64,000 nt of DNA from Terriglobia bacterium. GTDB lineage: Bacteria > Acidobacteriota > Terriglobia > Terriglobales > Acidobacteriaceae. A program made the translations under genes and the position numbers. This document shows positions 52,287 through 61,179 of this stretch, piece after piece (position 1 is the stretch's first letter; each line of letters begins with the position of its first letter). The notes under the pieces are model-generated. The model did not search any database. It had not been told where the DNA came from and saw nothing but the letters and a program-made list of their open reading frames with translations. The stretch covers positions 1-64,000 of the forward strand of contig JAIQGL010000026.1 of NCBI GenBank assembly GCA_020072585.1, in the 5' to 3' direction.

Positions 52287-55200
52287 ATGAACATCAAAAC
52301 CATCCTTACTCAGCTCCGACAGAGGGACATCATGGTCCGTTTGAAAGGGAATGATCTCTCTGTTGTGGCCGAGAAAGGAGTTTTGTCGCCGGAAACCAAA
52401 GCAATGCTGGCGAACCATAAGCAGGCTATCGTGAGCTACCTCCGGGAGTTGCAACAGGATGAGGCCAGCGAGATTCAGATTGTTGATCGCAGCTTGCCCT
52501 TGCCGCTCTCTTCTGGCCAGCAGCGGATGTGGTTTTTGGCTCAGCTTGAACCTGAATCATCGGCCTATGTGATTCCTGCAGCAGTCCGCATCAATGGCGC
52601 CCTGCAGCCTACGTTGTTGAGCCAGGCGCTCGGCAAGATCATTGACCGGCATGAAGTTTTGCGTACCGTCTTCAAAACTGAAGATGACCAGCCAAGGCTG
52701 GTGATTTTGAACGAAATAGCCGTGCCATTTGTGGTTGTGGATTTGCGATGCGATTCACTGGCCGATCCAGAAATAAAGCTGGAGGAATACATACGCTGTG
52801 AGATGAGCAAGCCCTTCAAATTATCTGAGGGACCGCTGCTGCGAGCTGTCGTCGTGCAACTTGGAGAGCAAGAGCACGTGTTATTCCTTGCTTTGCATCA
52901 CATCGTGGCTGATGGATGGTCAATTCCTATTCTGGTGCGGGAACTTTCAGCTTTTTATGTCGCTTCTCAGAACGGCATATCTGCCGATCTCCCCACGCTG
53001 CCAGTACAGTATGCGGATTATGCTGTCTGGCAACGTCGCTGGAATGAGAGCGCCGCCCGGGCACGCCAGCTTGCATACTGGGAAAGGCAGTTGGCCGATC
53101 TGGTCCCATTGGCATTGCCCACAGACCATCCGCGAAACGAGCATAACTCTGCGCGCGGCGCAACGGTCACTTTTGTAATTCCCGGCACATTGACCAGCCG
53201 TCTGAAGCTTCTTGGTCTGAAGGAAGAAGCAACGCTGTTCATGGTTTTTCTGGCTGCCTTCAAGGTCTTGCTTGGCCGCTATTGCAGTCAAAATCAGATT
53301 GCAGTAGGTACGCCAGTTGCCAATCGTGAGCGGAGGGAAATCCAGGGGCTGATTGGTTTCTTTGCTAACACCTTAGTGCTTTTCACTCATGCAAATCCAA
53401 GTTCCAGCTTTCGCGATTTGCTGCAGCAGATCAGAAAGACAGTGCTGGATGCCCTGGAAAATCAAGACCTGCCTTTCGAACAACTGGTGGATCATCTCCG
53501 GCCGGAGCGCACGGCCAACCAGAACCCATTGTTCCAGGTGATGTTCATTCTTGAGAACTCGCCGAGTTCCGATATGCGGCTAGGAGATATCACGCTGCGC
53601 CCGCTTGAGGTTAAGGGCTTGACAGCCAAATTTGATCTCACCTTGAACCTTGTGCCAGAAGGAGCAGAACTTCACGGAAGACTCAATTACAACTGTGAAT
53701 TGTTCGAGCCTGCATCAATTCATCGGATGATTGCACATTACCAGCAATTGTTGGAAGGCATGGTCGGGCAGCCCGACGAATCTATCGCCGGCCTGTCGTT
53801 GTTGACGCAGGCAGAAAGAGAACAACTGCTGGTTGAGTGGAACAGAACAGCGGTGGAATATCCGAAAGCAACTATTGTCGAATTGTTTGAGCGGCAGGCC
53901 GAGAAAACACCGGCGACGGTAGCGGTGGAGTATAACGACCAACAACTGAACTATGCGGAGTTGAACCGGAAGGCGAACCAATTGGCGCATTATCTGCAAG
54001 AGCTCGGAGTGGGTCCGGAGGTCCAGGTGGGGATCTGCGTGGAACGGAGCTTGGAACTGGTGGTGTCTCTGTTGGGGGTGCTGAAAGCAGGGGGAGCGTA
54101 TCTCCCCCTGGATTTTCGATATCCCAAAGATCGGCTGCAATGGATGCTAGAGGACATGCAGCCACCGGTGTTGATCACTCAGTCCAGATTGGAAACATTG
54201 CTCCCGCCAGTTACCGGAAAGATCATCAAGTTAGATAACGAATGGGACGAAATCGGTAGCAGAAGTGGAGAGAATCTACGCAGTGAAGTAAGTGGGGACA
54301 ATTTGGCCTATACCCTCTATACCTCGGGTTCAACGGGGAGACCAAAAGCCACAGGGATCCGGCATTCCAACGCTGCGGCGCTGATGCATTGGGCCCGAGA
54401 GGTATTCAGCCCGGAGGAGTTGAACGGGATGTTGGCTGGGACCTCGATTTGTTTTGATCTATCGGTATATGAGATTTTCACGCCCCTGAGCTGGGGCGGA
54501 AGAATAATCCTACCAGGCAATGTACTGGAACTCGCGACAATGTCTGCGCGAGAGCAGGTGAAGGTGATAAATACTTGCCCTTCGATCATGCAGGAGATAC
54601 TGCGGATCCAGGGACTACCGCAATCGGTGACAACGGTCAATCTGGCAGGCGAAGCATTAACGATGAGTCTGGTGCAGCAGCTGTATGGAATCGCAAGCAT
54701 AAAACGCGTGCTGAATCTCTATGGTCCAACAGAGGATACGACCTATTCGACCTATATGTGGATAAAAAAGGAAGATGCCAGTGAGAAAGCGACGGTGAGC
54801 ATTGGCAAGCCGATTACCAACACTCGGATGTATGTGCTGGATGAAAGGATGGAGCCGGTGCCGATAGGGGTCGCGGGAGAGCTGTATATCGGTGGGGCTG
54901 GATTGGCGCGAGGCTATCTGAACCGTCCGGAATTGACCGCCGAGCGCTTTGTACCGGATCCATTTGTGCAGCAGAAGATGGCGGATGGAGAGCGGCTATA
55001 CCGGACCGGCGACTTCGTGCGGTGGCTGCCGGATGGGAATCTGGAGTTTATGGGGCGTTTGGATGATCAGGTAAAGATTCGCGGCCAGCGCATTGAGTTG
55101 GGGGAAATCGAAGCGGTGCTGCTGCAACATCCTGCGGTAGCGCAGGCAGCAGTGATTGCGTGGGGAGCGCAGCAGGCAGAACGGCGACTGGTTGGCTACG

Positions 55201-56588
55201 TGGCTCGAAATGAAAACGGCCTGGAATGTGGCAGCCGCGCATTGCGTGAATACCTGAGGTCCAGATTGCCCGAGTATATGGTGCCTAAGGTCATTATGGA
55301 GATGGAGTGCCTGCCACTGACGCCGAATGGGAAGCTCGACCGCCGCGCTCTGGCCAGGATTGTGCCAAAGGAACAGAGAGATGATAAAGCCTATGTTGCG
55401 CCGCGAACGCCAGAGGAAGAGGTGCTGGCCAAAATCTGGGCAGAGCTGCTGCAGGTGGAGCAGGTGGGGATTGACGACAACTTCTTCGAGTTGGGCGGGC
55501 ATTCTCTGTTGGCTATGCAACAGATTTCACGTGTGAGAAAGGTATTTGCGGTGGAGTTGGCCGTGCGGGAGTTGTTTGAAACACGCACGCTAGCAGGACT
55601 GGCAGGACGGATTGAGGAAAAGAGGGTGAAAGCTTCAGCGAACGGTCAAGAACGGCCGCAATCATCATCGATCCTGGTGGCCATTCAACCTCATGGCTCG
55701 TTAGCGCCCTTTTTCTGTGTGCATCCGGTAGGCGGCCAGGTGGTCTGCTACATGGAATTGGCTAAACAACTGGGCTCCGAGCAACCCTTCTATGGCTTGC
55801 AGTCGCCACCCGTAGATGAAGCTATGGGAACAACAATGAGTATTGAAGAAATGGCCCGGTTATATTGCCAGGAAGTTCTTCGGGTGCAAAGTGAAGGACC
55901 CTATTTTTTGGGTGGCTGGTCTATGGGCGGATGGATTGCTTTCGAAATGGCGCGCCAACTTAAACTCTCTGGAAGGAAAGTTGCTCTGCTTGCTTTGTTC
56001 GATACATATCCGCGCGCAAAAGTGGATGTGAGTGTAAATGGCAATCAGGAACATAAACTCTCCATGCTCGCCAGTTTTGCTTTAGACCTTGCCCGTTCTC
56101 TTGGCAAGGACTGGACCGGCCGGGCGGAAGAGTTTCTCCTGTTAGAGTCCCGGCAACAGTGGGCGTTGTTGTTGGAAACGCTGGTAAATGACGGCCTTTT
56201 GCCACAGGATGGAGCTGAGGCTGCGCTGGAAGGGTTGTTGAATGTCTTTACCAGAAACTTTACCGCCAGAGATAAATATTCGCCTTCCCTGCAGGAACAA
56301 CCCACTCTTTTGTTTCGGGCGGCTGAGAGTCATGGATCACCGGGTGATGTCGTGGAAGAATGGGCAGCCTTGACCAGAGGATCTCTGGAGGTGCATGAGA
56401 TTCCCGGAGATCATTACACTTTCTTGAGAACGCCCCATGTTTCTTTGGTCGCTGATGTTCTAAGACGGCGAATTGCGCAGGTGTCAGAAAGTTTCATGGC
56501 CAGCTCCGGTTTGCACCGGCAATATACGATCAGCGCAGGCAAGCAGCCACAACAGCTTTCGGCTGCGAATGCGGACACGAGACTCTGA
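52287..56588 (+). CDS. NRPS module: TubC-dock, C, A, PCP, TE
   Basis: A 1433-residue single-module synthetase with its own release domain. Residues 1-52 match a TubC N-terminal docking domain, so it accepts a chain from an upstream protein. The C domain has HHIVADG (about 204-210). The A domain has YTSGSTGRPKATG (about 677) and all later cores. The PCP Ser is in LGGHSLL (about 1073). The TE elbow is GGWSMGG with Ser1212, and a final GDH supplies the His. The specificity code read by alignment to GrsA is D-L-Y-N-N-A-L-T-Y-K, one residue from the Ala code DLFNNALTYK of McyA, so a small neutral amino acid (Ala or Gly) is predicted. No epimerase or methylase is present. Confidence 0.92.
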   Translation: MNIKTILTQLRQRDIMVRLKGNDLSVVAEKGVLSPETKAMLANHKQAIVSYLRELQQDEASEIQIVDRSLPLPLSSGQQRMWFLAQLEPESSAYVIPAAVRINGALQPTLLSQALGKIIDRHEVLRTVFKTEDDQPRLVILNEIAVPFVVVDLRCDSLADPEIKLEEYIRCEMSKPFKLSEGPLLRAVVVQLGEQEHVLFLALHHIVADGWSIPILVRELSAFYVASQNGISADLPTLPVQYADYAVWQRRWNESAARARQLAYWERQLADLVPLALPTDHPRNEHNSARGATVTFVIPGTLTSRLKLLGLKEEATLFMVFLAAFKVLLGRYCSQNQIAVGTPVANRERREIQGLIGFFANTLVLFTHANPSSSFRDLLQQIRKTVLDALENQDLPFEQLVDHLRPERTANQNPLFQVMFILENSPSSDMRLGDITLRPLEVKGLTAKFDLTLNLVPEGAELHGRLNYNCELFEPASIHRMIAHYQQLLEGMVGQPDESIAGLSLLTQAEREQLLVEWNRTAVEYPKATIVELFERQAEKTPATVAVEYNDQQLNYAELNRKANQLAHYLQELGVGPEVQVGICVERSLELVVSLLGVLKAGGAYLPLDFRYPKDRLQWMLEDMQPPVLITQSRLETLLPPVTGKIIKLDNEWDEIGSRSGENLRSEVSGDNLAYTLYTSGSTGRPKATGIRHSNAAALMHWAREVFSPEELNGMLAGTSICFDLSVYEIFTPLSWGGRIILPGNVLELATMSAREQVKVINTCPSIMQEILRIQGLPQSVTTVNLAGEALTMSLVQQLYGIASIKRVLNLYGPTEDTTYSTYMWIKKEDASEKATVSIGKPITNTRMYVLDERMEPVPIGVAGELYIGGAGLARGYLNRPELTAERFVPDPFVQQKMADGERLYRTGDFVRWLPDGNLEFMGRLDDQVKIRGQRIELGEIEAVLLQHPAVAQAAVIAWGAQQAERRLVGYVARNENGLECGSRALREYLRSRLPEYMVPKVIMEMECLPLTPNGKLDRRALARIVPKEQRDDKAYVAPRTPEEEVLAKIWAELLQVEQVGIDDNFFELGGHSLLAMQQISRVRKVFAVELAVRELFETRTLAGLAGRIEEKRVKASANGQERPQSSSILVAIQPHGSLAPFFCVHPVGGQVVCYMELAKQLGSEQPFYGLQSPPVDEAMGTTMSIEEMARLYCQEVLRVQSEGPYFLGGWSMGGWIAFEMARQLKLSGRKVALLALFDTYPRAKVDVSVNGNQEHKLSMLASFALDLARSLGKDWTGRAEEFLLLESRQQWALLLETLVNDGLLPQDGAEAALEGLLNVFTRNFTARDKYSPSLQEQPTLLFRAAESHGSPGDVVEEWAALTRGSLEVHEIPGDHYTFLRTPHVSLVADVLRRRIAQVSESFMASSGLHRQYTISAGKQPQQLSAANADTRL

Positions 56589-56720
56589 TTTCTACAAACG
56601 TATCGTTGAGTCAAACCAGAATTGCTTCCTGAGGACGTTTCTCACTATTTCTTGAATGTAAACAATCACTGTTGAGTTATCTCTTCGTCGATATATCAAT
56701 TCCAGAAGCCTTCACATCCT

Positions 56721-58163
56721 GTGAACTCAAACCAAGATATGGATATTCCATTGACATCAGATAGGACTTGCATCTTTGACGCTGTAGGTGTGGGTTTGGG
56801 CCCATTCAATTTGAGCACGGCAGCTTTGCTTGAGCCGGTGAAGAAACTGAACACGCGCTTTTTTGAGCGGGAGAAGGAGTTCCAGTGGCATCCCGGTCTG
56901 TTATTTCCAGATGCCACAATTCAGGTCTCATTTCTTAAGGACCTTGTGACCCTGGCCGACCCTCAGAGCCGTTATTCCTTCCTGTCGTTCTTGTTTGCCA
57001 ATCGCCGCCTGTACCGGTTCATCAATGCCAATTTCACCCGTGTGTCGCGGGTGGAATTCAACCAGTATTTCCGCTGGGTCGCCAACCGGCTGCCGAACCT
57101 GGAATTTGGGCAGGAGGTGCATTCAATCTCTGTTGAAGATGAGTCATTCATCGTCTGTACCTCACGTGGGCAAGTGCGGGCCCGAAATATTGTTTTGGGC
57201 ACCGGCTTGCAACCCACGGTTCCGGAATGTGCGGTCGACTTCATGAATGCAAAAACCCAAAGAACTTTGCTGCACGCTTCCAAATATCTTCACCGGGAGC
57301 CACGAACCAGCGGGATGAGAGTGGTAGTCGTTGGTGGGGGACAGACAGGCGCGGAAATCGTGCAGCATCTGCTCTCCAATCCGGACAAAGCGCCTAAGAC
57401 ATTATTTTGGGTTTCGAAGCGCTCGAATTTTTTACCTCTGGATGAGTCGCCGTTTACCAATGAACTGTTTACGCCTAATTACAGCGACTATTTTTATGGA
57501 TTATCGGCGCAGGACCGGGTTTCTCTACTTGCCGAGCAAAAATTTGCCAGCGATGGAATTAGTAACAGCTTGCTCGAGCGGATTTACCAGTTACTCTATC
57601 AGGCAGAATTCCTGAATGGTTCGGGACGTTGTTGTTCCCTGTATCCTCGCTGCGACTTAGTGGGGATCACACCGTCTATCCAGGACGGATGGATCCTTAC
57701 GTTGCGCGATGGATTCAATTGTGTGGTGACAACCATTGAAGCCGATGTCGTAATCTTTGCTACCGGCTCAATGTATAAGCCTCTGCCTGCACTCAGCCCC
57801 ATAATGGACCTCCTGGCCCGAGGAGAGCACGGTTTTATCGTGCAGGATGACTACTCCATTCAATGGGACGGCCCTCCGTCTCTAAAGATTTATATACAGA
57901 ACGGTGCAAAACAATGGCGCGGAGTTGCCGATCCTAATTTAAGCCTTATCGCATGGCGCAGCGCCAAAATCATTAATAGTCTGGCGGCAGAATGCATTTA
58001 TGACATTGCAGAAAGCAATTCTGTCTTTGATTTCACAAGGACTGTAGATACACAAAGGAGCCAGGAAAATGACGACAAATCCGATGGCTATTTTTCCCAA
58101 ACTGAGCTTTCTGCCGCCGGAGGACTCCGGCGCAGGCATGTCAGTGCACGAAGTCCGGCTTGA
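56721..58163 (+). CDS. Lysine/ornithine N-hydroxylase (IucD/SidA type)
   Basis: A 480-residue flavin monooxygenase that hydroxylates the side-chain amine of lysine or ornithine using NADPH and O2. Motifs: FAD loop GVGLGPFNLS (about 23-32), FFEREKEFQWHPG, FLKDLVTLADPQSRYSFLSFL, NADPH loop VVVGGGQTGAE, FTNELFTPNYSDYF and VVIFATGS. GTG 56721 or ATG 56739 are both possible. Its last 95 bases overlap the cupin gene. No siderophore synthetase of the IucA type is in the window; the neighbours instead point to use of the hydroxylamine in N-N bond formation, as with Spb38. Confidence 0.88.
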   Translation: MNSNQDMDIPLTSDRTCIFDAVGVGLGPFNLSTAALLEPVKKLNTRFFEREKEFQWHPGLLFPDATIQVSFLKDLVTLADPQSRYSFLSFLFANRRLYRFINANFTRVSRVEFNQYFRWVANRLPNLEFGQEVHSISVEDESFIVCTSRGQVRARNIVLGTGLQPTVPECAVDFMNAKTQRTLLHASKYLHREPRTSGMRVVVVGGGQTGAEIVQHLLSNPDKAPKTLFWVSKRSNFLPLDESPFTNELFTPNYSDYFYGLSAQDRVSLLAEQKFASDGISNSLLERIYQLLYQAEFLNGSGRCCSLYPRCDLVGITPSIQDGWILTLRDGFNCVVTTIEADVVIFATGSMYKPLPALSPIMDLLARGEHGFIVQDDYSIQWDGPPSLKIYIQNGAKQWRGVADPNLSLIAWRSAKIINSLAAECIYDIAESNSVFDFTRTVDTQRSQENDDKSDGYFSQTELSAAGGLRRRHVSARSPA

Positions 58164-58416
58164 TTCAGTTGGCACCACGGTCATCCCCTTCAAGGCTTCG
58201 TATTTCGTTGTTCAACCCGGTTGTCTATCGCCGGTGGATACTCACTCTGTGCATGAGATATGGATGGTGGCCCAGGGAGAGGGTGAATTGACATATGGCG
58301 GTGAATCTTCTTCGCTCCGTCCGCTGGATTTCATCTATCTTGAACCGCCTAAAGAACACCAGGTCAGGAATACCGGTGCCGGGCCACTCATTATTTTTTC
58401 TCTCTGGTGGAAATAG
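58069..58416 (+). CDS. Stand-alone cupin, predicted N-N bond-forming partner
   Basis: A 115-residue single cupin. Metal ligands fit HSVHE in motif 1 (two His within residues 54-62) and His of EHQVRN in motif 2 (about residue 97), a three-His site. AAAGGAG precedes its ATG by eight bases, so this start is secure despite the 95-base overlap with the hydroxylase. In Spb40-type enzymes a fused cupin rearranges an O-aminoacyl hydroxylamine into an N-N bond; here the cupin is free. Its position between the hydroxylase and the oxidase supports this role. Confidence 0.8.
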   Translation: MTTNPMAIFPKLSFLPPEDSGAGMSVHEVRLDSVGTTVIPFKASYFVVQPGCLSPVDTHSVHEIWMVAQGEGELTYGGESSSLRPLDFIYLEPPKEHQVRNTGAGPLIIFSLWWK

Positions 58417-59549
58417 AGAACGTGAAGGACTTTGATCTTGCCATCATCGGCGCCGGAATCATAGGTGCAACAACGGCCTATCTTGCCCATGTCCGCAGAC
58501 CGGAGTGGCATATCGCTCTTTTGGACCGGTCATTTATAGGAGATGGAGCAACGCATTACTCGGCTGCCCTCGACCTCCCTTTTGGACGGACTACTCGACA
58601 GCGGGCCATGGTGGCCCGAAGCGTGAGCTTTTATTGTGATCTGAAGGCGCGGTATCCGGAGCTTCCTATTAGAGAGATTCCCTTTGCTCTAGTCGCCCAT
58701 GCGAAGGATATTTCAAATGCGGCAGCGGCTTTCATTGATGCCGGTTTGCACCTGGCAAGCGCGCAAGAATGGCATCAGGTCCGTCTGAAGTATCCGGACC
58801 TCACTTTACCTCAAGAGTATCTGGTTATGATGGGAAGTAATGCCCGTCATAGCTCTTCCATACAGTTGACTTCAGCTTTAGTCAATAAAGCATGCAATGA
58901 TCGCAATGTTCAATGCTGGGAAGGCAGCGAAGTTCGGCAGGTTGAAGACATTCCGTGCGGCCACATGCTAATCCTGGGAGACGGGCGAAGAATAACCGCG
59001 AAACGCGCTGTGATTGCAACGGGGCCGTGGTTGATGTCTGGACCAGGAGGAGCTTTCAGCCAGGCAGCAGGAATCAGGGTTAAAAAAGTTGCTGCTATGC
59101 ACATTGACTGGTGTCCTCCGCCAGATGCTCCGGTGCTTTATTTTGCAGAAGAAGATGCTTTTCTGCTGCCTTTACCGGAACAGAGAAAGCTGCTCCTGAG
59201 TTTTACTGCGCAAGAGTGGGATTGTCTGGCAGAAATTTCCAGATTGAGAATCAATCCGGATGATCGTTCGCTCGCTCTATCCATCCTGAATCGCTACTGT
59301 CCTGCTCTTGCAGAACATTGTTCCGGTGGACGGATATTCTGCGATGCATATAGTCAGGACCGGGCACCCTTCGTGGCTCGAATTTCAACCTCGCATAATC
59401 TGGTAGTTGCTGGTGCTTGTTCCGGGTCGGGAGTACGTTTGGCACCCGCAATCGCCTTAGAAGCGCTTGAGTTGTCCGACATCTCTGTATCAGAGACAAA
59501 AACTGTTTATGAAGAAAGTATTGGTACTGGCGCCTCCACCCACTCCTAA
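58407..59549 (+). CDS. FAD-dependent amine oxidase (DAO type)
   Basis: A 380-residue D-amino-acid/glycine-oxidase-like flavoenzyme. The FAD loop is LAIIGAGIIGATTAYLA (about residues 10-26), the second dinucleotide strand RAVIATGPW, and the C-terminal FAD region is FVARISTSHNLVVAGACSGSG. Start GTG 58407, or GTG 58422; it overlaps the cupin end. In the s56-p1 pathway a related enzyme (Spb39) cleaves the N-N-linked lysine-glycine adduct oxidatively and frees hydrazinoacetic acid; the same role is proposed. Confidence 0.82.
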   Translation: MEIENVKDFDLAIIGAGIIGATTAYLAHVRRPEWHIALLDRSFIGDGATHYSAALDLPFGRTTRQRAMVARSVSFYCDLKARYPELPIREIPFALVAHAKDISNAAAAFIDAGLHLASAQEWHQVRLKYPDLTLPQEYLVMMGSNARHSSSIQLTSALVNKACNDRNVQCWEGSEVRQVEDIPCGHMLILGDGRRITAKRAVIATGPWLMSGPGGAFSQAAGIRVKKVAAMHIDWCPPPDAPVLYFAEEDAFLLPLPEQRKLLLSFTAQEWDCLAEISRLRINPDDRSLALSILNRYCPALAEHCSGGRIFCDAYSQDRAPFVARISTSHNLVVAGACSGSGVRLAPAIALEALELSDISVSETKTVYEESIGTGASTHS

Positions 59550-61179
59550 CGGCGACCTGCACGTGGGTCATCTTTCAGGGCCTTATCTTCGGGCAGACAT
59601 TTATGCTCGTTACTCCCGGATGCTGGGCAATGAGACCTATTATCTTTGTGGTATTGATGAACATCAGAGCTATGTGGCTTTGAAGGGCCGGCAGATTGGG
59701 TTAGGCCCCCAGGAAACCGCGGACAGGTTCGCGGCGGAAATTGAGCAGACGCTTTCAGCCGCCCACATTCAGATCGATTTGATCGCTCGTCCCAGCCGCC
59801 TTCCTCATCACAGAGCACTGGTGGAAAAGCTTTTTCACCAGTTGCATCGTGAAGGCCGAATAGTGGAAAGAGAAGAGTCCTGTCTCTTTTGCAACACATG
59901 TCAGATGTACCTCTTTGAGGCGTATGTCCGCGGATTTTGTCCTCATTGTGATGAGCCTTCCGGAGGCAATTCCTGTGAAGCATGCGGACGGCCAAATGAC
60001 TGCCGCGATTTGCGACGTCCCGTTTGCAATATCTGCGGTACAAGGGCCAACTTTCAGAATGTCATGCGTTCTTACTTGCCACTCTCTCCTTACGAGAAGC
60101 AACTACAGGAATACCTGGAAACGGCAACCATGAGTTCAAACGTAAGGTCCCTGTGTGAACAGATGATCAAAGATGGTCTTCCTGAAGTTGCCGTCACTCA
60201 CCCAGCAAACTGGGGTCTTTCTGTGCCGGGTTCAAGCGGCCAGAAGATCTATGTCTGGTTTGAAATGGCCGCAGGGCTCCTTGCAGCAACCCAGGCCCTG
60301 TCAGAAGCCATTGATGAGCCCGGTGGATGGGAGCGATTTTGGAAGAGCACAGACGTAGAGATCGTAAAATTTCTCGGCTTTGACAATACTTTCTTCTACT
60401 CGTTGTTCTTTTCGGCTATTTTTCAAGCATGGGACCGGGAGATTCGCCTGCCCCAGGCTCTTCTCGCCAATGAGTTTTACCGCCTGGACGGGCTGAAGTT
60501 TTCCACCAGCCGCAACCATGCTATATGGGGAAGCGAGCTACTGCGTGATCAGAATGTTGACCTGGTGCGTTTCTATTTATCCTATACCGGACCAGAAACG
60601 GAGCAGACCAGCTTCACACTTGCCGAATACGAGCAAGCCGTCAGGAGGGAACTGCTTGATGGCGTGCAAGGATGGTTACACCAGTTGGGGAGCGCGGTTT
60701 CGAATGAATACAGCGGAATCGCTCCGTCGCCGGGCGTGTGGACCGAGACGATGCATAGTTTCTATGGCAGGCTGAATGATATCGTCAGGAAAACCGGAGT
60801 GGGTTACAGTGCAAAGGAATTTTCCACACAGCGAGTCGCGCGTCTGCTGCTTGACCTGGCGCGGGAAGCGCGCTTTTTCAGTCACAGTGAAGGCCATTGG
60901 AAACGCGTTTCCGATCGTCGTCTGACGCGCAATACTGCCATAGCGCTCGAGTTGCTGGCAGCAAAAACTCTTGCATTGTTATCGGCGCCGATTATGCCAG
61001 GCTTCGCTGCCCGCTTGTGGCAAGATCTTGGTCAAACTAAGTCTTTGCAGATCCAGAGTTGGCCCCACGATCTGGAGTGGGTCCGCCCCGGAACCCTCAT
61101 TTCTAACCTCAATAGAAACTACTTTGACAAATATGAAGACGTTAAGTCATTATCTCGCCCTGTCGCTGCACACACATAA
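59509..61179 (+). CDS. Methionyl-tRNA-synthetase-like enzyme, predicted hydrazine-forming ligase
   Basis: A 556-residue class I synthetase paralogue. The HIGH-type motif is DLHVGHL (about residues 16-22). Zinc-knuckle Cys clusters follow: CLFCNTC, CPHC, CEACG and CNICG. The KMSKS site is altered to KFSTS (LKFSTSRNHAIWG). There is no C-terminal tRNA-binding dimer domain. It is embedded in a biosynthetic operon rather than standing with translation genes. In Spb40 and Tri28 such a domain activates glycine and esterifies N-hydroxylysine, and a fused cupin makes the N-N bond. ATG 59509 is chosen; it overlaps the oxidase by 41 bases and the next gene by 47. Confidence 0.83.
   Translation: MKKVLVLAPPPTPNGDLHVGHLSGPYLRADIYARYSRMLGNETYYLCGIDEHQSYVALKGRQIGLGPQETADRFAAEIEQTLSAAHIQIDLIARPSRLPHHRALVEKLFHQLHREGRIVEREESCLFCNTCQMYLFEAYVRGFCPHCDEPSGGNSCEACGRPNDCRDLRRPVCNICGTRANFQNVMRSYLPLSPYEKQLQEYLETATMSSNVRSLCEQMIKDGLPEVAVTHPANWGLSVPGSSGQKIYVWFEMAAGLLAATQALSEAIDEPGGWERFWKSTDVEIVKFLGFDNTFFYSLFFSAIFQAWDREIRLPQALLANEFYRLDGLKFSTSRNHAIWGSELLRDQNVDLVRFYLSYTGPETEQTSFTLAEYEQAVRRELLDGVQGWLHQLGSAVSNEYSGIAPSPGVWTETMHSFYGRLNDIVRKTGVGYSAKEFSTQRVARLLLDLAREARFFSHSEGHWKRVSDRRLTRNTAIALELLAAKTLALLSAPIMPGFAARLWQDLGQTKSLQIQSWPHDLEWVRPGTLISNLNRNYFDKYEDVKSLSRPVAAHT

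Noticed and set aside
56721-58163. A classical hydroxamate siderophore cluster
   Set aside because: An N-hydroxylase is present, but there is no IucA/IucC synthetase, hydroxyornithine formyl/acetyl-transferase pattern, TonB receptor or siderophore exporter; the cupin/DAO/MetRS set fits hydrazine formation better.
59509-61179. A second housekeeping or resistance methionyl-tRNA synthetase
   Set aside because: Altered KMSKS site, missing tRNA-binding C-terminal domain and overlap with biosynthetic genes on both sides make a translational role unlikely.
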